A DNA stretch of 64,000 nt from Bettongia penicillata ogilbyi (taxonomy: Eukaryota; Chordata; Mammalia; Diprotodontia; Potoroidae), in assembly GCA_023548195.1 (NCBI GenBank), contig JAJHZJ010000496.1, positions 3,678,001 to 3,742,000 on the forward strand, read 5' to 3'. The first letter of the stretch is position 1. Each line of letters opens with the position of its first letter. Of this stretch, positions 34,986-46,004 are shown one piece after another. Made by a program: the position numbers and the translations under genes. The notes below the pieces were generated by a model. That model was not told the origin of the DNA, made no database searches, and worked only from the letters and a program-made list of their open reading frames with translations.

Positions 34986-35609
34986 AGGAAAAGTAGATAG
35001 ATAAAATTTATAAAATTGATGGAAATTTAGATAGTAAATTAGATGTCATGTGTTTCTGACCTTAAATGGACCCAACTGAAATCTCCAGTTGATGGAAGGG
35101 GAGACTTTGAGTTGGGAATTGCCCAGTGTTCCTTACTTATTTCCCCTAGCTTGAGAACAAATGACTCAGAAGCAAAACTCTTTAATAGCATGTAGATACA
35201 AACCCCTCACCTCATCCCCCTGCCCACCATTTGCACACACACACCTTATTGATCACCCTGGAACTCAGAAGGAAAATAAAGACTGGGGTGGGAGGAAAGA
35301 GTGTGGGTTGGTATTGCAGAATTTCTGAACCCACCCAGATTGTGGAGGGTCCCATCTCCCTAACACCCCACTGCCACCTCCATCCCGGCTGCCCTGTGCC
35401 CCCTTTCGATATGTACTTATCCTGAAGAAATCTATGCTCATTTGACTTGTGGAGCCAACATGTGTCTTTGATGATGCCTGGGGTCTGCTCATGCTGGAAC
35501 AGCTTCTAAATATAGACCCACTCACAGACTAAATCTTGGTTCTGGCTGCTGTTCAGCTGGCAGCCACAGCCTTATTTTTTATTTCAATTAACGTGGCTGT
35601 TTCTGACAG

Positions 35610-35660
35610 ATGAGCTGATCTCGACTGTTGCCGAAACACCAAGCCGTCTGCAGATCCTGG
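35610..35660 (+). other. Possible cryptic or poison exon (51 nt)
   Basis: The segment is bounded by 'ctgtttctgacag' and a strong 'ctgg/gtgagt' donor and lies inside repeat-poor sequence with retained CpGs. Joined to the phase-0 exon before it, it reads Met-Ser-stop (TGA at 35616-35618). Inclusion would therefore end the protein within FN3-2 and mark the mRNA for decay. There is no transcript evidence here. Confidence 0.2.
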
Positions 35661-35764
35661 GTGAGTGTGTTTGGATCGGCCAGGGCCTCCGAGACCAGGA
35701 GATAGCCAGGGGTGTTCCATTTACTTGAACACACTGTATATTCCTGGGTGGTTCCAAGGTGCCG

Positions 35765-35990
35765 TGAGGTAGCCAGGTGGTAGGGTTGGTAGAGAGCAGG
35801 AACGTATGAGTAAATCCTGAGTCAGATGTTTCCTACCTCTGTGACTGACCCTGCACAAGGCATCTAGCTTTTCTGGGCCTCTGTTTGCTCATCTATAAAA
35901 TGGGGGTACTAGAACCTGCCTCAGTGTTGTGACGATTATATGGGAGAACATGCTCCACAAATCTTATGAGAACACGGTGCATAATCACAT
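35765..35990 (+). repeat. tRNA-derived SINE, THER2/MAR-like
   Basis: It has 'gtgactgaccctgcacaagg', 'cctctgtttgctcatctata', 'aaatgggggtactagaacct' and 'cagtgttgtgacgattatat', in SINE order. A further degraded SINE follows at 36060-36190 ('cttgtccataaaatgaggat'). Confidence 0.65.
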
Positions 35991-36719
35991 CAGAATCTGA
36001 AGGTGACTGGAAAGAGATTGAGAAGACCCAGGCTAAAAGAGTATCCGGAAGAGGAAAAAGATGTTAGGTTTGGGAATCAAGAGAGATCTGACTTCTAATC
36101 CCTAAGCTACCCCTGGCCTGTCTTCTTGTCCATAAAATGAGGATGATGGGCTCTGTCCATGGTCCCTGCCACCTGCAACTGTGAAGATAAAGCAAGGTAA
36201 TCTGTGTGGTGTCTTTAAGGGCGTCTCTTCTCTCACCAATACTGCTCTGTCTTCCAGTGACAAAGGCCGTGATGCATCCATTCCTGTCTTTCTGTGTGAT
36301 TGCTGTCTACATCTTTCCTTCTTTCCTCCACTGAGTGGGGGAAGAAAGGCCTTTCTCTCAAGCTCCTGACATGGGGATGCCCGGCCACATATGGGCAGCT
36401 TCTCAGTTATCCTGCTCTGGGACCAGCCCACCTGCTCTTTGGTTATCTACTGCATGCTACGGAACATGTCTCTGACAACATATCCCCTCTTTAATTATTT
36501 GCTGTGGATTGTAGCCAGCTCACACCCATTGCTCCTCTCCATTACTCACAGGATACATCTTAGTCGCCTTAAAGTGACTTGAGAATGTCAAGTTATTGGT
36601 AGTAATGATAATGAGGAGAAGGAGAGGATGACCAGTCCCAACAAAATACAGAGGTGTCTCACATCTGCCATCAGGATGAGACTGACCTGTTCTCCTTTTT
36701 TGTGCTGGGGTCAATGTGG

Positions 36720-37140
36720 TTAAAAATCAGAAAAAAGAATCACGTATAATCCATTAATGCAAGAATGATGGTAAATACAAGCCAGCTTCGTTCATTAGTG
36801 CCAACAATGTTGGAAACACCGACCATTCTATGGTTATTATTGCCAATGTAATGGGAAATGCCAGCCAGATCAACAGAGGACCAGGCAATCTGTAGAATGA
36901 CTCCTGGCAGAAAAATTGCAAAGGAGGAGGGGAAGCCATAATGATTAATCAGTGTTTTGTATCTTTTTCATGTGTGAGGGTTGGATGTTGTTCATTAAGG
37001 TCCGTATGCAAAGAGCAGCCCGCTTGTGATGGGCTCACCCATCCTGTAAGCAGGACCTGTGGCATTGCCAAGGAACCCTCCCACCGGATTTAAAATTGAT
37101 AAAGCCAGTACTTAGTGATAATTGTAATGAGTTATAATGT
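36720..37140. promoter_or_regulatory. Repeat-poor block rich in homeobox/NFI-like motifs; possible enhancer
   Basis: It contains several TAATGA/TAATTG/ATTAATCA cores, a near-perfect dyad CCAACAATGTTGG (36801-36813) and 'ttgccaatgtaatgggaaat'. No SINE or LINE is recognised across it. This is inferred from composition and motif density only. Confidence 0.25.
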
Positions 37141-37149
37141 TTCTCAGTT

Positions 37150-37490
37150 GTTGCTGCCTGGACTCCATGTGCCATCTCCCACGTTCATGGCTTTGCACAG
37201 GCTGTCTCGAGGTAGAATGCCCTTTCTCCTAGCCGTCACCTCTTAAATTCTCAGCTTCCCTGAAGACCCCCTTCATTCCACCTCCTCCAGGAAGTCTCTC
37301 TGAATCCACTTGTATGTTTGAGTCTTCTTCCTCCTGAAATGACATTGTATTTATATCTCTTTATATAGTGTATCATCCCAGCAGAATGTAAATCTCTTAT
37401 GGGCAAGGATTGTTTTTTGTTTTGTCTTTGCATCCCTGGCTCCTTGTACATACTAAACACTTGACACATCCTTATTCATTCAGATAAAAT
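37150..37490 (+). repeat. L2 LINE 3' end, long copy
   Basis: In L2 order: 'ctttctcctagccgtcacct', 'tgaagacccccttcattcca', 'cctcctccaggaagtctctc', 'cagaatgtaaatctcttatg', 'tttgtctttgcatccctggc' and a final 'cttgacacatccttattcat'. Confidence 0.85.
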
Positions 37491-37714
37491 GCCTGAAAAC
37501 ACATTTTCTTTTCTTTTTTTCAAAGTCTATTTAATCTGAACTTAACAGATCACATGAACACTTCCATAGTTAGGTTGCACAGTCACCAGACTGAAACGCA
37601 TACTATGTGCCAGGTAAGAGATGACTTCACAAAGAAAGGCAAACCCACTGCTTTGATGGTGTATAAGTGTGCCCTCCATCGGTGAGGCGAGTAGCACTGT
37701 CGGCATCATCACAA

Positions 37715-38045
37715 GTCATAGAATCTGTGAGTAAGAAGGGAGATCAGCGACCACCAAGCCCAGCCTGTAAGCCAAAGGAATACCCCTCCAACCTGCCTGC
37801 TGAGAGGTACCCTGTAAATGTAAAGATGCATCAGATCTCGGGGTGTGAAAATTCATCCCATGTTCGTTGTAAGATCTTGGTTCTGAAGATGCAGGAGCAC
37901 CTAGAAGTCACTTTATAGTAGAGGAAACTGAGGCCCAGAGAGCTTGCAACCTACACAGGTAGGGTCACCCAGCTAAGAAGTGTTTGAGACAGGAGTTGAA
38001 CCTGGCTTTTTGTGATTCTAAGGCCAGGGCTCTATTCAGTTCTCC
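37715..38045 (+). repeat. MIR3-type SINE then THER1-type tail
   Basis: The first part is 'gtcatagaatctgtgagtaa', and the second is 'gaggaaactgaggcccagag', 'gtcacccagctaagaagtgt' and 'gattctaaggccagggctct'. The middle is diverged. Confidence 0.65.
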
Positions 38046-38097
38046 ATGTTTCAGACGGAACTGAAATTAATCATCCCAGGCACATACCCTTTCTTTA

Positions 38098-38505
38098 AAA
38101 ATTTTGGAGCAGAGGTCCTTAAAATGGGGTTTGTGAATTTGGTTTTATACAATTATTGTTTTTTTGATAATTTGTTGCCGTTTAGTCATTCAGTTGTGCC
38201 TGAGTCTTACGGGTTTTCTTGGCAAAGGTACTGGAGTGGTTTGCCTTTTCCTTCTCCAGTGGATTAAGGCAAAAAGAGGCGAAGTGACTTGCCCAGGGTC
38301 ACACAGCTAGGGGGTATCTGAGGCCAGATTTGAACTCAGGTCTTCTGGACTTCCGGTCAACACTATCCACTGGGCCATCTAGCTGCCTCTTTGATAGCTG
38401 AATTTCCATATCCATGATTTCATTTGTAATTCTGTTGATTTATTTTGTGCATTTAAAAACATGGTTCTGAAAAAAAAAGTTCGTCAACTTCACTGGCCTG
38501 CCCAA
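38098..38505 (+). repeat. hAT-like relic, split by a MAR1 insertion
   Basis: The left part, 'aaaatggggtttgtgaattt' to 'gttttttttgataa', is separated by a SINE from the right part, 'gatttcatttgtaattctgt', 'tattttgtgcatttaaaaac', 'atggttctgaaaaaaaa'. The two halves continue each other when compared with 15195-15390. Confidence 0.6.
38165..38394 (-). repeat. SINE, MAR1-like, inserted in older repeat
   Basis: On the + strand it reads 'gtttagtcattcagttgtgc', 'gttttcttggcaaaggtact', 'ggagtggtttgccttttcct', 'gacttgcccagggtcacaca', 'gccagatttgaactcaggtc' and 'actgggccatctagctgcc', which is MAR1 in reverse. A short TTTGATA lies at each side and may be the target duplication. Confidence 0.88.
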
Positions 38506-38919
38506 GATGTATGTTTTACCAAAAACCTTGCTCTGGAATAATCAGCCAGAGTTCTCTTCTGAGTCTTAAAATGTTGCAAGGCTTCTCAACCATATGATTA
38601 AATATCTGTATTGCAGCAGGCTGCAGTGTTATCAATCATCATCGGCCATGATTCTGGGTCCTTTCTAAGTCTGTCCATTTGTTTTGCCTTTTCAAAGAGG
38701 TCCTTATAACAGTGGATGAGTTTTCTGAGCTAAAACCCAGTTATCCCAAGGAGAGTCTCTTATCCAGGCAGTTGTGAATATTTATGCCTGATCTTTTTAG
38801 GTATACCTGGGAAGTGGCAAAGAGAATTTAAAAGCTAACCCAATGTTGTGTTAGGAGACACATCCTGATTATATCTCTAGCCAAAAGGCCATGCTTCCTT
38901 GGTCATATAATCTAGTTGC

Positions 38920-39180
38920 CAATCAGGAGCAAGCATTTATTATGTGCTTTATGGGGCCAAGCATTGTGCTGAGTTAGCACAGAGGATATAAAGATATACC
39001 GTGGTGGAGTGTTCCAAATTGAAGGAAACAGCATGAACCTATGTAAATATATGCACTATATGGACCAGGAGAGTGCTAGAGTTCTCCCTCTCCAATCATG
39101 AAGCAGGTGATGCTTACGTGGAGTCTTGAAAAAGCCAAGAATTCTACGCGGAAAACCCTGAGTAGGAAGTATTCTCATGG
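38920..39180 (+). repeat. Dispersed repeat family U, 5' half
   Basis: 'gcaagcatttattatgtgct', 'ccaagcattgtgctgagtta', 'ggatataaagatatacc' and 'gaaggaaacagcatgaacct' follow the head of the long copy at 56550. Confidence 0.6.
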
Positions 39181-39412
39181 AGAGTAAATTCTTCTGTGGA
39201 CACTGATGAGATCATCTGTGTCAGAACGTTCGTGATTACTCATCCACAGTTTTCCATGCATTGCCAGCCTCCACTGTGTCCTCTGCATTTACCCAAAGGG
39301 GAACACCTATCGTCCTAGGGGACCTTCTTCAGAACATTCTCATCTTTAAAGACCAAGTGTCTGTTTTCCAAATTACAATATACATTGAAATGAAAACATA
39401 AAGTGCTTGTCC

Positions 39413-39526
39413 GGTATGTGTGTGTATACATATATGTATGTGTGCGTATATACACATATATGTGTGTGTGTATATACACACGTGTATACATTCACATATA
39501 CACATACATGTATACGTACACACACT
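39413..39526. repeat. Alternating purine-pyrimidine tract (TG/TA/CA)
   Basis: About 110 nt of mixed TGTG, TATATA and CACA units, with self-complementary arms. It is a candidate Z-DNA or cruciform former and a variable microsatellite. The Cys/Tyr/Thr-rich frames across it come from the repeat. Confidence 0.9.
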
Positions 39527-40959
39527 GACTTATAATCTTGTATAAATACTACTGATGGGAAATTATTTGGGCCTAAATGTAAACTGAAGAATTTCGCTTC
39601 TAAATGATTTGTGGGAGAAAAGGAGAAAAATCTGTATTTTTTTTGATCCATTGAGGGGAGCAGACTCAGTGGGCCAGCTGTAGTGGTCTAATCGTGCTCA
39701 CCTGCTTCAATGTGCCTAGCTGACACCCAGCTACCCTTATCCACATTTAACAGATGTGAGATATGGCTTGGGCAGCTCCATTAGTGAGAATGAAATGGAA
39801 ACTATGAGATACACATTTCTCCGGCCAATTAATCTTTCTACCTAGGTAGTTATGGCTCTACAATGAGGCTACGATTTCCGCTTGCCTCGGGTAATTCTCA
39901 GGAATTCAGCAAAGTTGAAGGAGAGAGTTCCATGCCTTTTATTTTATTCAGCACCTGAATTTTATTTTTAAAAGATCTAATGGTTTGGGAGAGGAAAGAA
40001 TCAAATGATGATGCTTGTGTAAGAAAACTGAGAAAGTTAAAGTGTCCTTAAGTATTGTTGATGCTTATCGTTTATTTGGCAGTTTATTTTAGGAAATGAA
40101 ATAAGAAATGTAGAGAGCATCAGTCCCCTGGGACGAAAGGGTTGGATGGAAAACATTACTGTCACCAGGTCTCTCTAGGTGACTGTGCCAGAAGCCCCCT
40201 CTGAGCTAGGAAGATGTGGGTTATTAGTTATTTCCAACAAAGGTCCCCTTTGATATTGAACTTGGTTTTACCTGTATGCAGTTCATGTTAGTAAATTTCC
40301 CTCTCTCATCCTCAAAACCACTACTGTTTGGCTTCATGCTTCTCACACATGCATTTTCTTTACCATTACCTTGAAAAAGTAGCCAGTGCCTCTTGCTAAA
40401 TTTTCCCCAGAAAACAGTTCTTCAGCTTCCTTTTCAAACATAGCCTTTCCTTCCCAGAGGAATCTCTACAGTACTCTGAAGCTCATGTCATGAGAGATTG
40501 ACCGGCTGGATCTTAGTAATTCTGCTCATGGTCTGTGGGCCAAGTACATCCTGGGAAATGAATGCGTTCATGTAGTTTAACGGGGGGAATGATTTGGTAG
40601 TATTTGCCTAGATGAGTCGGAGATTGTGTGTTTATCTAGTGAATGGAGTTGGTGTCAGAATAGAAAATAATGTTTTAGCAGTATTGAGACCTTGGGAAAT
40701 GGATGCAGGATATCCCCCAACTATCTTTTACCACAGAAAACATGCTGCATTCAACTCACGAGATCTCAAGAGTTGGAAATAGGACCTCAGAAGTTGTGTG
40801 TACCATACCACCTTAGAACCCTAGGCTTGGCTAGCCTAGGATCCCCTGTCTAACTTCCCCTAAGAAATGCTCACACAACCTTCCTTGGAAGCTGTCTCCC
40901 TTCAGAGAATCATGTCTTAAGAACCCTGATTGTTGGAGTGATGTTCCTGAAATTCTTCT

Positions 40960-41235
40960 TATGTCTGCCATCTTGTCTCCATTTCCTGGCTTTCTTCAGA
41001 TCTCACCTGAAATCTCAAGCCTTGCTGGTCTTCAGCCTTGATGCTTTCCGTCTGACAGTATTTCCATCTCATCCAGAGTTGTTTGCATGTTATACCCCAT
41101 TGTACTGTGAACATCTCAAAAGCAGAGACAGGATTTGGGGGTGGGCGCTTTTGCTTGGTATCCCCAACACTCAGCACAGAGCCTGGCACATTGAAATTGC
41201 ATAACAAAGTCTTGTTGACTTGACTTGTTGGCTGC
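40960..41235 (+). repeat. L2 LINE 3' end
   Basis: In L2 order: 'tcagatctcacctgaaatct', 'tactgtgaacatctcaaaag', 'cagagacaggatttgggggt', 'tatccccaacactcagcaca' and 'gcctggcacattgaaattgc'. Confidence 0.85.
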
Positions 41236-41749
41236 CCTTTCTACTTCTGTTCATGGCCTGAGGCCAAGCAGACCAAGTGTCTTCCATATGACTGTCCTTC
41301 CATACCCCCTTAGTTTTGTCTTTCAAAAGACTCAGATCTGTCTTTCACCTCTCATATGATCCTGATCTGGCTTCCTCATTTACAAAATGGCACTAGTGAA
41401 ATGTATACTCTCTACTTCATATGTTTGTTGTAAGGAAGATATTTTTTATTAAATCTTAAAGCTCTCTAGCAATAATCATTTTGAGGTTGAGAAATGTGAT
41501 GATCATCTCAAGTGACCTTTTGGGTCACAATCCACGACTTCATCCATGTGGGTGCTCAGAGTCTGATGATTGCCTCCGGCCAAGATAACTGTTCTGTGAT
41601 TTCCACTGCTGTCATGATCTCTCCTGAGAGAAGTCCCTCCATCCACTTAGACACTGATTGTCCAGGGCTATGCTCATAGTTTGTCAGAGTCAGGAACTGA
41701 ACCCAAGCCCTAGCGCCTTTCAGACCAGCCTTCTGTCCTTTGAGATAGT

Positions 41750-42105
41750 ATTTTTATTAGTATTATTGTTGATGGCACTATTATTTTGTTCTTCCAGATA
41801 AAATGTTGGTTCTTTGAGAAGAAATGTGTGTAGATATAATATTCCCGATGCCTTGTATATAAATCCTTAGTAAGTGCTTGTCCATTGATTGATTGTCATC
41901 TTTTTGGATAGAATTCAGATAGAAATGGTTCTCAGACTATCCTGGTGTTTTTCTTTCACATTCATTATTTTGGGAAGCAGCCTGATGTGGTTCAGAGAGA
42001 GCTGGCCACTGTGTCAAGACAGAGTAGATTCCAATCCTACCTTTGACCTGTATGAGTGGTATGATCCAATGCAGATCATTTAACCTCACGGAGCTGTAGG
42101 TAACC
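41750..42105 (+). repeat. L2 3' end then tRNA-derived SINE
   Basis: L2 to about 41900: 'aaatgttggttctttgagaa' and 'ccttagtaagtgcttgtcca'. SINE from about 41975: 'gcctgatgtggttcagagag', 'gattccaatcctacctttga', 'tgcagatcatttaacctcac'. Confidence 0.6.
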
Positions 42106-42759
42106 CTCTTAAGATGATAGTCTTAGAGGTGCCAGCCTGCACTGATAGAAGGAATTCCTCACCCAAGGGTTCTGTGTCCCAGTGAAATCCCAGGTCCCTA
42201 TTTAATGTCCTTCAGACTCTTGCATAAGTGCCAAAAATGTGCACCTTTTGTAACTGAATAAAGATATTAGAATGTCCACTCATCTTTTCTGAGATCATGG
42301 TAGGCACCTTTGGGACAAGTCCATTAGCTAAGAGGATGCTGGTATAGGACTCTTGTCCTGTTCTCACATGGTTTTCATTTCTTTCTCTGTGCCTCTTAGT
42401 TTTGTATGCTTTTCTTTCCATGTAGTTTGGACCACCTGAGTTTCAAGATGGCGACATCTATTAAAGATGTCCTTGGCTTTGTGTCTCTCTGTTGGGTGGT
42501 TGGGGATTATGCTCCCATGGTTGCCCAGAACCATGGTCTCCTTCCCTTCGACATACTGCTACAGCTCTGGATCACCTGGCTTTCTCCTCTTGACAGCACA
42601 TCCTATGGGTGCTAAACAAAGCAGAGCCAGAAAGGACATTGAGGCCTTAAGGAGTAGGGTTTGAAACCTATTTGCTCTCTGTAGCATGGCTACCTTTGAG
42701 TTTAGGAGCTGAGACAGAAGGGAAGGGGGAGCCGGCTGCAGTTGGAAATGAAAACAGAA

Positions 42760-42910
42760 CATGTCAGCCTTCTTGGACAGTGCAATCACGTCTTGGAGGC
42801 AGTTATGTAAATTTGCAGCGTTCAAACCAATCAGATATTGGATGTCATTATGCAAATTTACAGCGTTTAAAAGCTTTTTCTGTGAATAAATTGTTCACAT
42901 TACCATAACA
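42760..42910. promoter_or_regulatory. Duplicated octamer block around an inverted CCAAT pair
   Basis: TTATGTAAATTTGCAGCG (42803-42820) recurs as TTATGCAAATTTACAGCG (42848-42865), each continuing into GTT(C/T)AAA. The second holds a perfect POU octamer ATGCAAAT. Between them sits CCAATCAGATATTGG, a CCAAT box facing its own inverted copy. Spacing is 45 bp. No repeat family is recognised here. It resembles a compact enhancer, but that is inference. Confidence 0.35.
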
Positions 42911-43011
42911 CTCCAGGTTGGCACCGGGCACAGGCTATCGGAAAACATCTAGGAGCAGGCTGACTCATCTCAGATCACAGTGTTAAAAACAGCTTTGCCT
43001 TAAGATGCATC

Positions 43012-43320
43012 ATCCTTCACTGCTGAGCATCGAGCCGGACACATAGTAGGTCCTTAATAACATACTGGTTGATCAATTGATATTGATTGATGCAGGAACA
43101 AATTTTGTAGCAGCTTCTATTTCTGTAGGGCCCAAAGGTCTACAGAGCACTTTGTAAAAAAGTCTCATTTAAACCTCACACTGGCCTTGGGAGGGAGGTG
43201 TGCTCAGTTTTATCCCATTTTAGGAGAGTATCAGAGACTTACCAGGGTCATAAAGCTAATATCTAAAGGCAGGATTTGACCCCTGCCTTCCCTACTCTAG
43301 GCTCAGCTGTTTTTATCCAT
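43012..43320 (+). repeat. L2 3' tip then THER1/MIR SINE
   Basis: L2: 'ccggacacatagtaggtcct', 'taataacatactggttgatc' to about 43085. SINE from about 43105: 'ctacagagcactttgtaaaa', 'ttatcccattttaggagagt', 'aggcaggatttgacccctgc'. Confidence 0.75.
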
Positions 43321-43382
43321 CCAGTCATAGAAATAGTAGGATTTATAGAACGTGATGAAGGAAGAAAATATTCATGTGGATT

Positions 43383-43640
43383 CATGAAGCATTTTTAAGC
43401 ATCTTTTTAAGGTGTACCCTGCTGGACTTGGGACATTCAAAGACAAAAATTAAATAATCCCTGCCCTCAAGGAGATCAAAGTTTAGGGAAGGGTGAGGAT
43501 GGAAACAAAGGTTATTGCTTGTCCAGAGGAATAAATGTCAGATACAGGCAAAATTTATACAGATTTCAAAGGTGTGTGTGGTTGGGCTAGGTGAGAATAC
43601 TAACAGGGGGCAAGGAAAGACCCCTGTAGGAGGTCCTGCC
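43383..43640 (+). repeat. Dispersed repeat family U, 5' half; second piece follows
   Basis: 'aagacaaaaattaaataatc', 'cctgccctcaaggagatcaa' and 'agtttagggaagggtgagga' match family U. Another head fragment lies at 43655-43745 ('gccagacacaatgcaaaggc', 'ctgccctcagagggcttatg'). Confidence 0.7.
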
Positions 43641-44457
43641 TGAACAGGCTGGTCAGCAGCTGTTAATTGAGCACTTCTACTGTGCCAGACACAATGCAAA
43701 GGCAAATGGGACTGCCCTGCCCTCAGAGGGCTTATGTATTACAGAGCTAAACCAGGCTAGGAATAGGGAAAATGGTCTCCCAAGAGATGGAACGGAGGGG
43801 TTTGGGGCCGCCTTTGTTCTTGTCTTTCAGATGGAACTTGTCTCTTCATTCCCTGGGGATCTGAGCCTCTAGGCAGTGGGTGAATTCTGTTGGTTTCAGT
43901 TCTGAATTAGATCTGAATATCCCAGATTGGGGCTTGAAAGTCAGACATGGGCTAAGACAAATATTCGGAGAATTAAGGTTTCTCTTAGGCTTTTTTTAAT
44001 GCCTTGGGAACCTAAGATGTCTTGTTTGCAGGAGAGCCTGCTGGATGGCTATGGTGCACTGGACTGGCCTAGATGCTTGGGATTCCTTTTTATTTATTGA
44101 AAATAATGTTGAAGATGTTGGGAGGTGGCCAAGTTAACTTTAGGGCTAAGGTTTGAGTCCCAAAGTGGATTTCCTCCTAGTAGTCTCTTGTGGTTTTCCT
44201 ATTCTGTGGAACATAGATAAAATAACATGGATTAGGGAGAGGAAGTGGTTGCTACCGTCTACTGTAACTTGGCATATGAACTTGAAGCCAGCTTGGCTTA
44301 GGGCCTCAGAAGACCTAATTAACAGGTTTGGTGTAAAGATCAAGTGAAGGGCTTGGTGTGGATGGATTGGATACATCCCCTTCGTTGATTTTTTTCTCTT
44401 TTGTTTTATTATGAAATTGACTAACCACCCATTTTACTAGAAAATGAGGCCCAAGGA

Positions 44458-44695
44458 GGTAACCGTAGATGGAGTGTTGGACTTCGAGCCTGGAGGACCT
44501 GAGTTCAAATGATGCCTTCAACACTTATTAAGTGTATTCTGAATAAGTCACTTAACCCCCCTCAGCTTCATCTGTAAAGTGGAATAGTAACAGCATCTCC
44601 TATTATGATGTTATTATGAGGTGACAATATATGTAAAGTGCTTTGCACACTTTAAATCCTGTTAAAATACTGGTGGTGGTGATGATGGTGTCCAT
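44458..44695 (+). repeat. tRNA-derived SINE, THER2-like
   Basis: In order: 'gatggagtgttggacttcga', 'ggaggacctgagttcaaatg', 'cttcatctgtaaagtggaat', 'tgttattatgaggtgacaat', 'gtaaagtgctttgcacactt'. Confidence 0.8.
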
Positions 44696-44897
44696 GCTGT
44701 AGGCAGGTGGTGTTGAGGTGGTTCAAAGGCCTCATGTTCAGAGCTGCTGGGGAGAAAGAAAGGTTGAATTACTGAAGACCTCCCTTGACACGTGACATGT
44801 TTTTTTTCCCAGCATTGACATTCTTCGTGCAAAACTAAGAAACAGGTCCTTGGGAAACTAGCATTGATAGACTTTTTGGGTTTTCTCCCAATTCTAG

Positions 44898-45022
44898 GGG
44901 AAAAGGAACAGTGGCTTCAGAGAATGTTATTTTGGGAGCCAGAAGCATTGTAAGTTGACCAAGCTTTGTCCGGCAATGGGATACACGTTCAGGCTGGCCG
45001 CTCGCAATGACATCGGCACCAG
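44898..45022 (+). CDS. FNDC3B: FNDC3B exon (window exon 6): FN3-2, second half
   Basis: Phase 0 start: GKRNSGFRECYFGSQKHCKL then TKLCPAMGYTFRLAARNDIG. This is the D-to-F part of FN3-2 with the Leu-x-Pro-x-x-x-Tyr-x-Phe-Arg-Leu-Ala-Ala-x-Asn signature of FN3 domains. The exon is 125 nt and ends two bases into Ser. The acceptor is 'cccaattctag' and the donor 'gtaacg'. GNSGF... and FGSQKHCKLTKLC are hallmarks shared by FNDC3 proteins. Confidence 0.95.
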
Positions 45023-45099
45023 GTAACGTTGCCTCCCATCAGCATCCCACTTTCCTTGCTGGCTTTCCAGTATGTGCTCGGATACAGGGTCAGGGCATC

Positions 45100-45270
45100 T
45101 GAAACCTAGGGTTGAAGGGGACTTTGGTTACTGAGTCCAACCCTGTCATTTTACAGCTGAGAAAACTGGAGACCAGAGAGGTTTAAATGACTCATCCAAA
45201 GTCACCCAGGAGAAGGTGGCAGAGGGGGATTTGAACCCAAATCCATTGGTACTGAAGCTGACACTCTTTG
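45100..45270 (+). repeat. SINE, MIR3-like
   Basis: In order: 'gaaacctagggttgaagggg', 'gtcattttacagctgagaaa', 'actcatccaaagtcacccag', 'gggggatttgaacccaaatc'. Confidence 0.78.
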
Positions 45271-45784
45271 TACTCTCCCAAGCTGCTTGTAGCCTTATGA
45301 AAAACCAAGCTGGGAATATTTCAATGGAAGACTGAGAGGAGTGGCCCTCTTCTGGGGTGTTAAAGCCCACACTGTGAGCTCCTCTTGGTGCTAACAGAAT
45401 GCATCTGTTCTGTGAAAATTCCATTAAAGAACAGTCAGTAGGTGACAGTCCAGGATCCAAAAGGAATCCCAGCTCTTTGCTTTCTTTTATAAAGTGATGT
45501 ACTTCCAGTTCCTTTCAGTACTTGAGCAAGTTTTTTGTGCATTTTCCTTATTCGTTGGCATGTGGGTGAAGAAAGCCAGTGGTGCTAAGCCAGCCCAGGA
45601 TCAGCCTTGTATGAGGCTGCAGGATAACTCCAGGCCTAAGCAGAAAGCCTCTGCTGGCCAGAATGCCCCAGAGATGTCCTCAGGGAATCATGAATCAGCC
45701 GGAGAGCCCTTTTAGTGGTTTGTAGCCCTTACAACTGACAACAATGCCGTTGATCACTTTCCTGACTTTGTCGTCACAGTAAAG

Positions 45785-45915
45785 GCAAACAGGTCCCTTA
45801 ATGACTGGGAGTTCCTTAAGGACCAGGGCTGACTTTTACCTCTTCTTGTATCTCCAATACTTAGCAAAGTGCCTAGCAGCACATCATAGGTTTGATTGAC
45901 TGACAGATTGTGATG
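45785..45915 (+). repeat. L2 LINE 3' end
   Basis: 'gggagttccttaaggaccag', 'cttcttgtatctccaatact', 'tagcaaagtgcctagcagca' and 'ggtttgattgactgacag' are in L2 3' order. Confidence 0.75.
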
Positions 45916-46004
45916 CATGTTGCTTACCCTTGTGGATGCACCAAGAGCGCATTTCACTGAGTATGGACCAGTTTTTGTGTGTGATTTGTCTCCCTTTGCC
46001 ATAG

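Larger units (their letters stand above)
29456..44897 (+). other. FNDC3B: Large intron between window exons 5 and 6 (phase 0)
   Basis: 15.4 kb, the longest complete intron here. It holds MAR1 copies (32762-32995 and, reversed, 38165-38394), L2 ends (37150-37490, 40960-41235, 41750-41900), MIR3/THER SINEs, three family-U copies, a long alternating TG/TA tract (39413-39526), a possible stop-containing exon (35610-35660) and three repeat-poor blocks that might be regulatory (30690-31030, 36720-37140, 42760-42910). Nothing is recognised in 29460-30690, 33310-34490 and 39540-40950. Confidence 0.85.
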
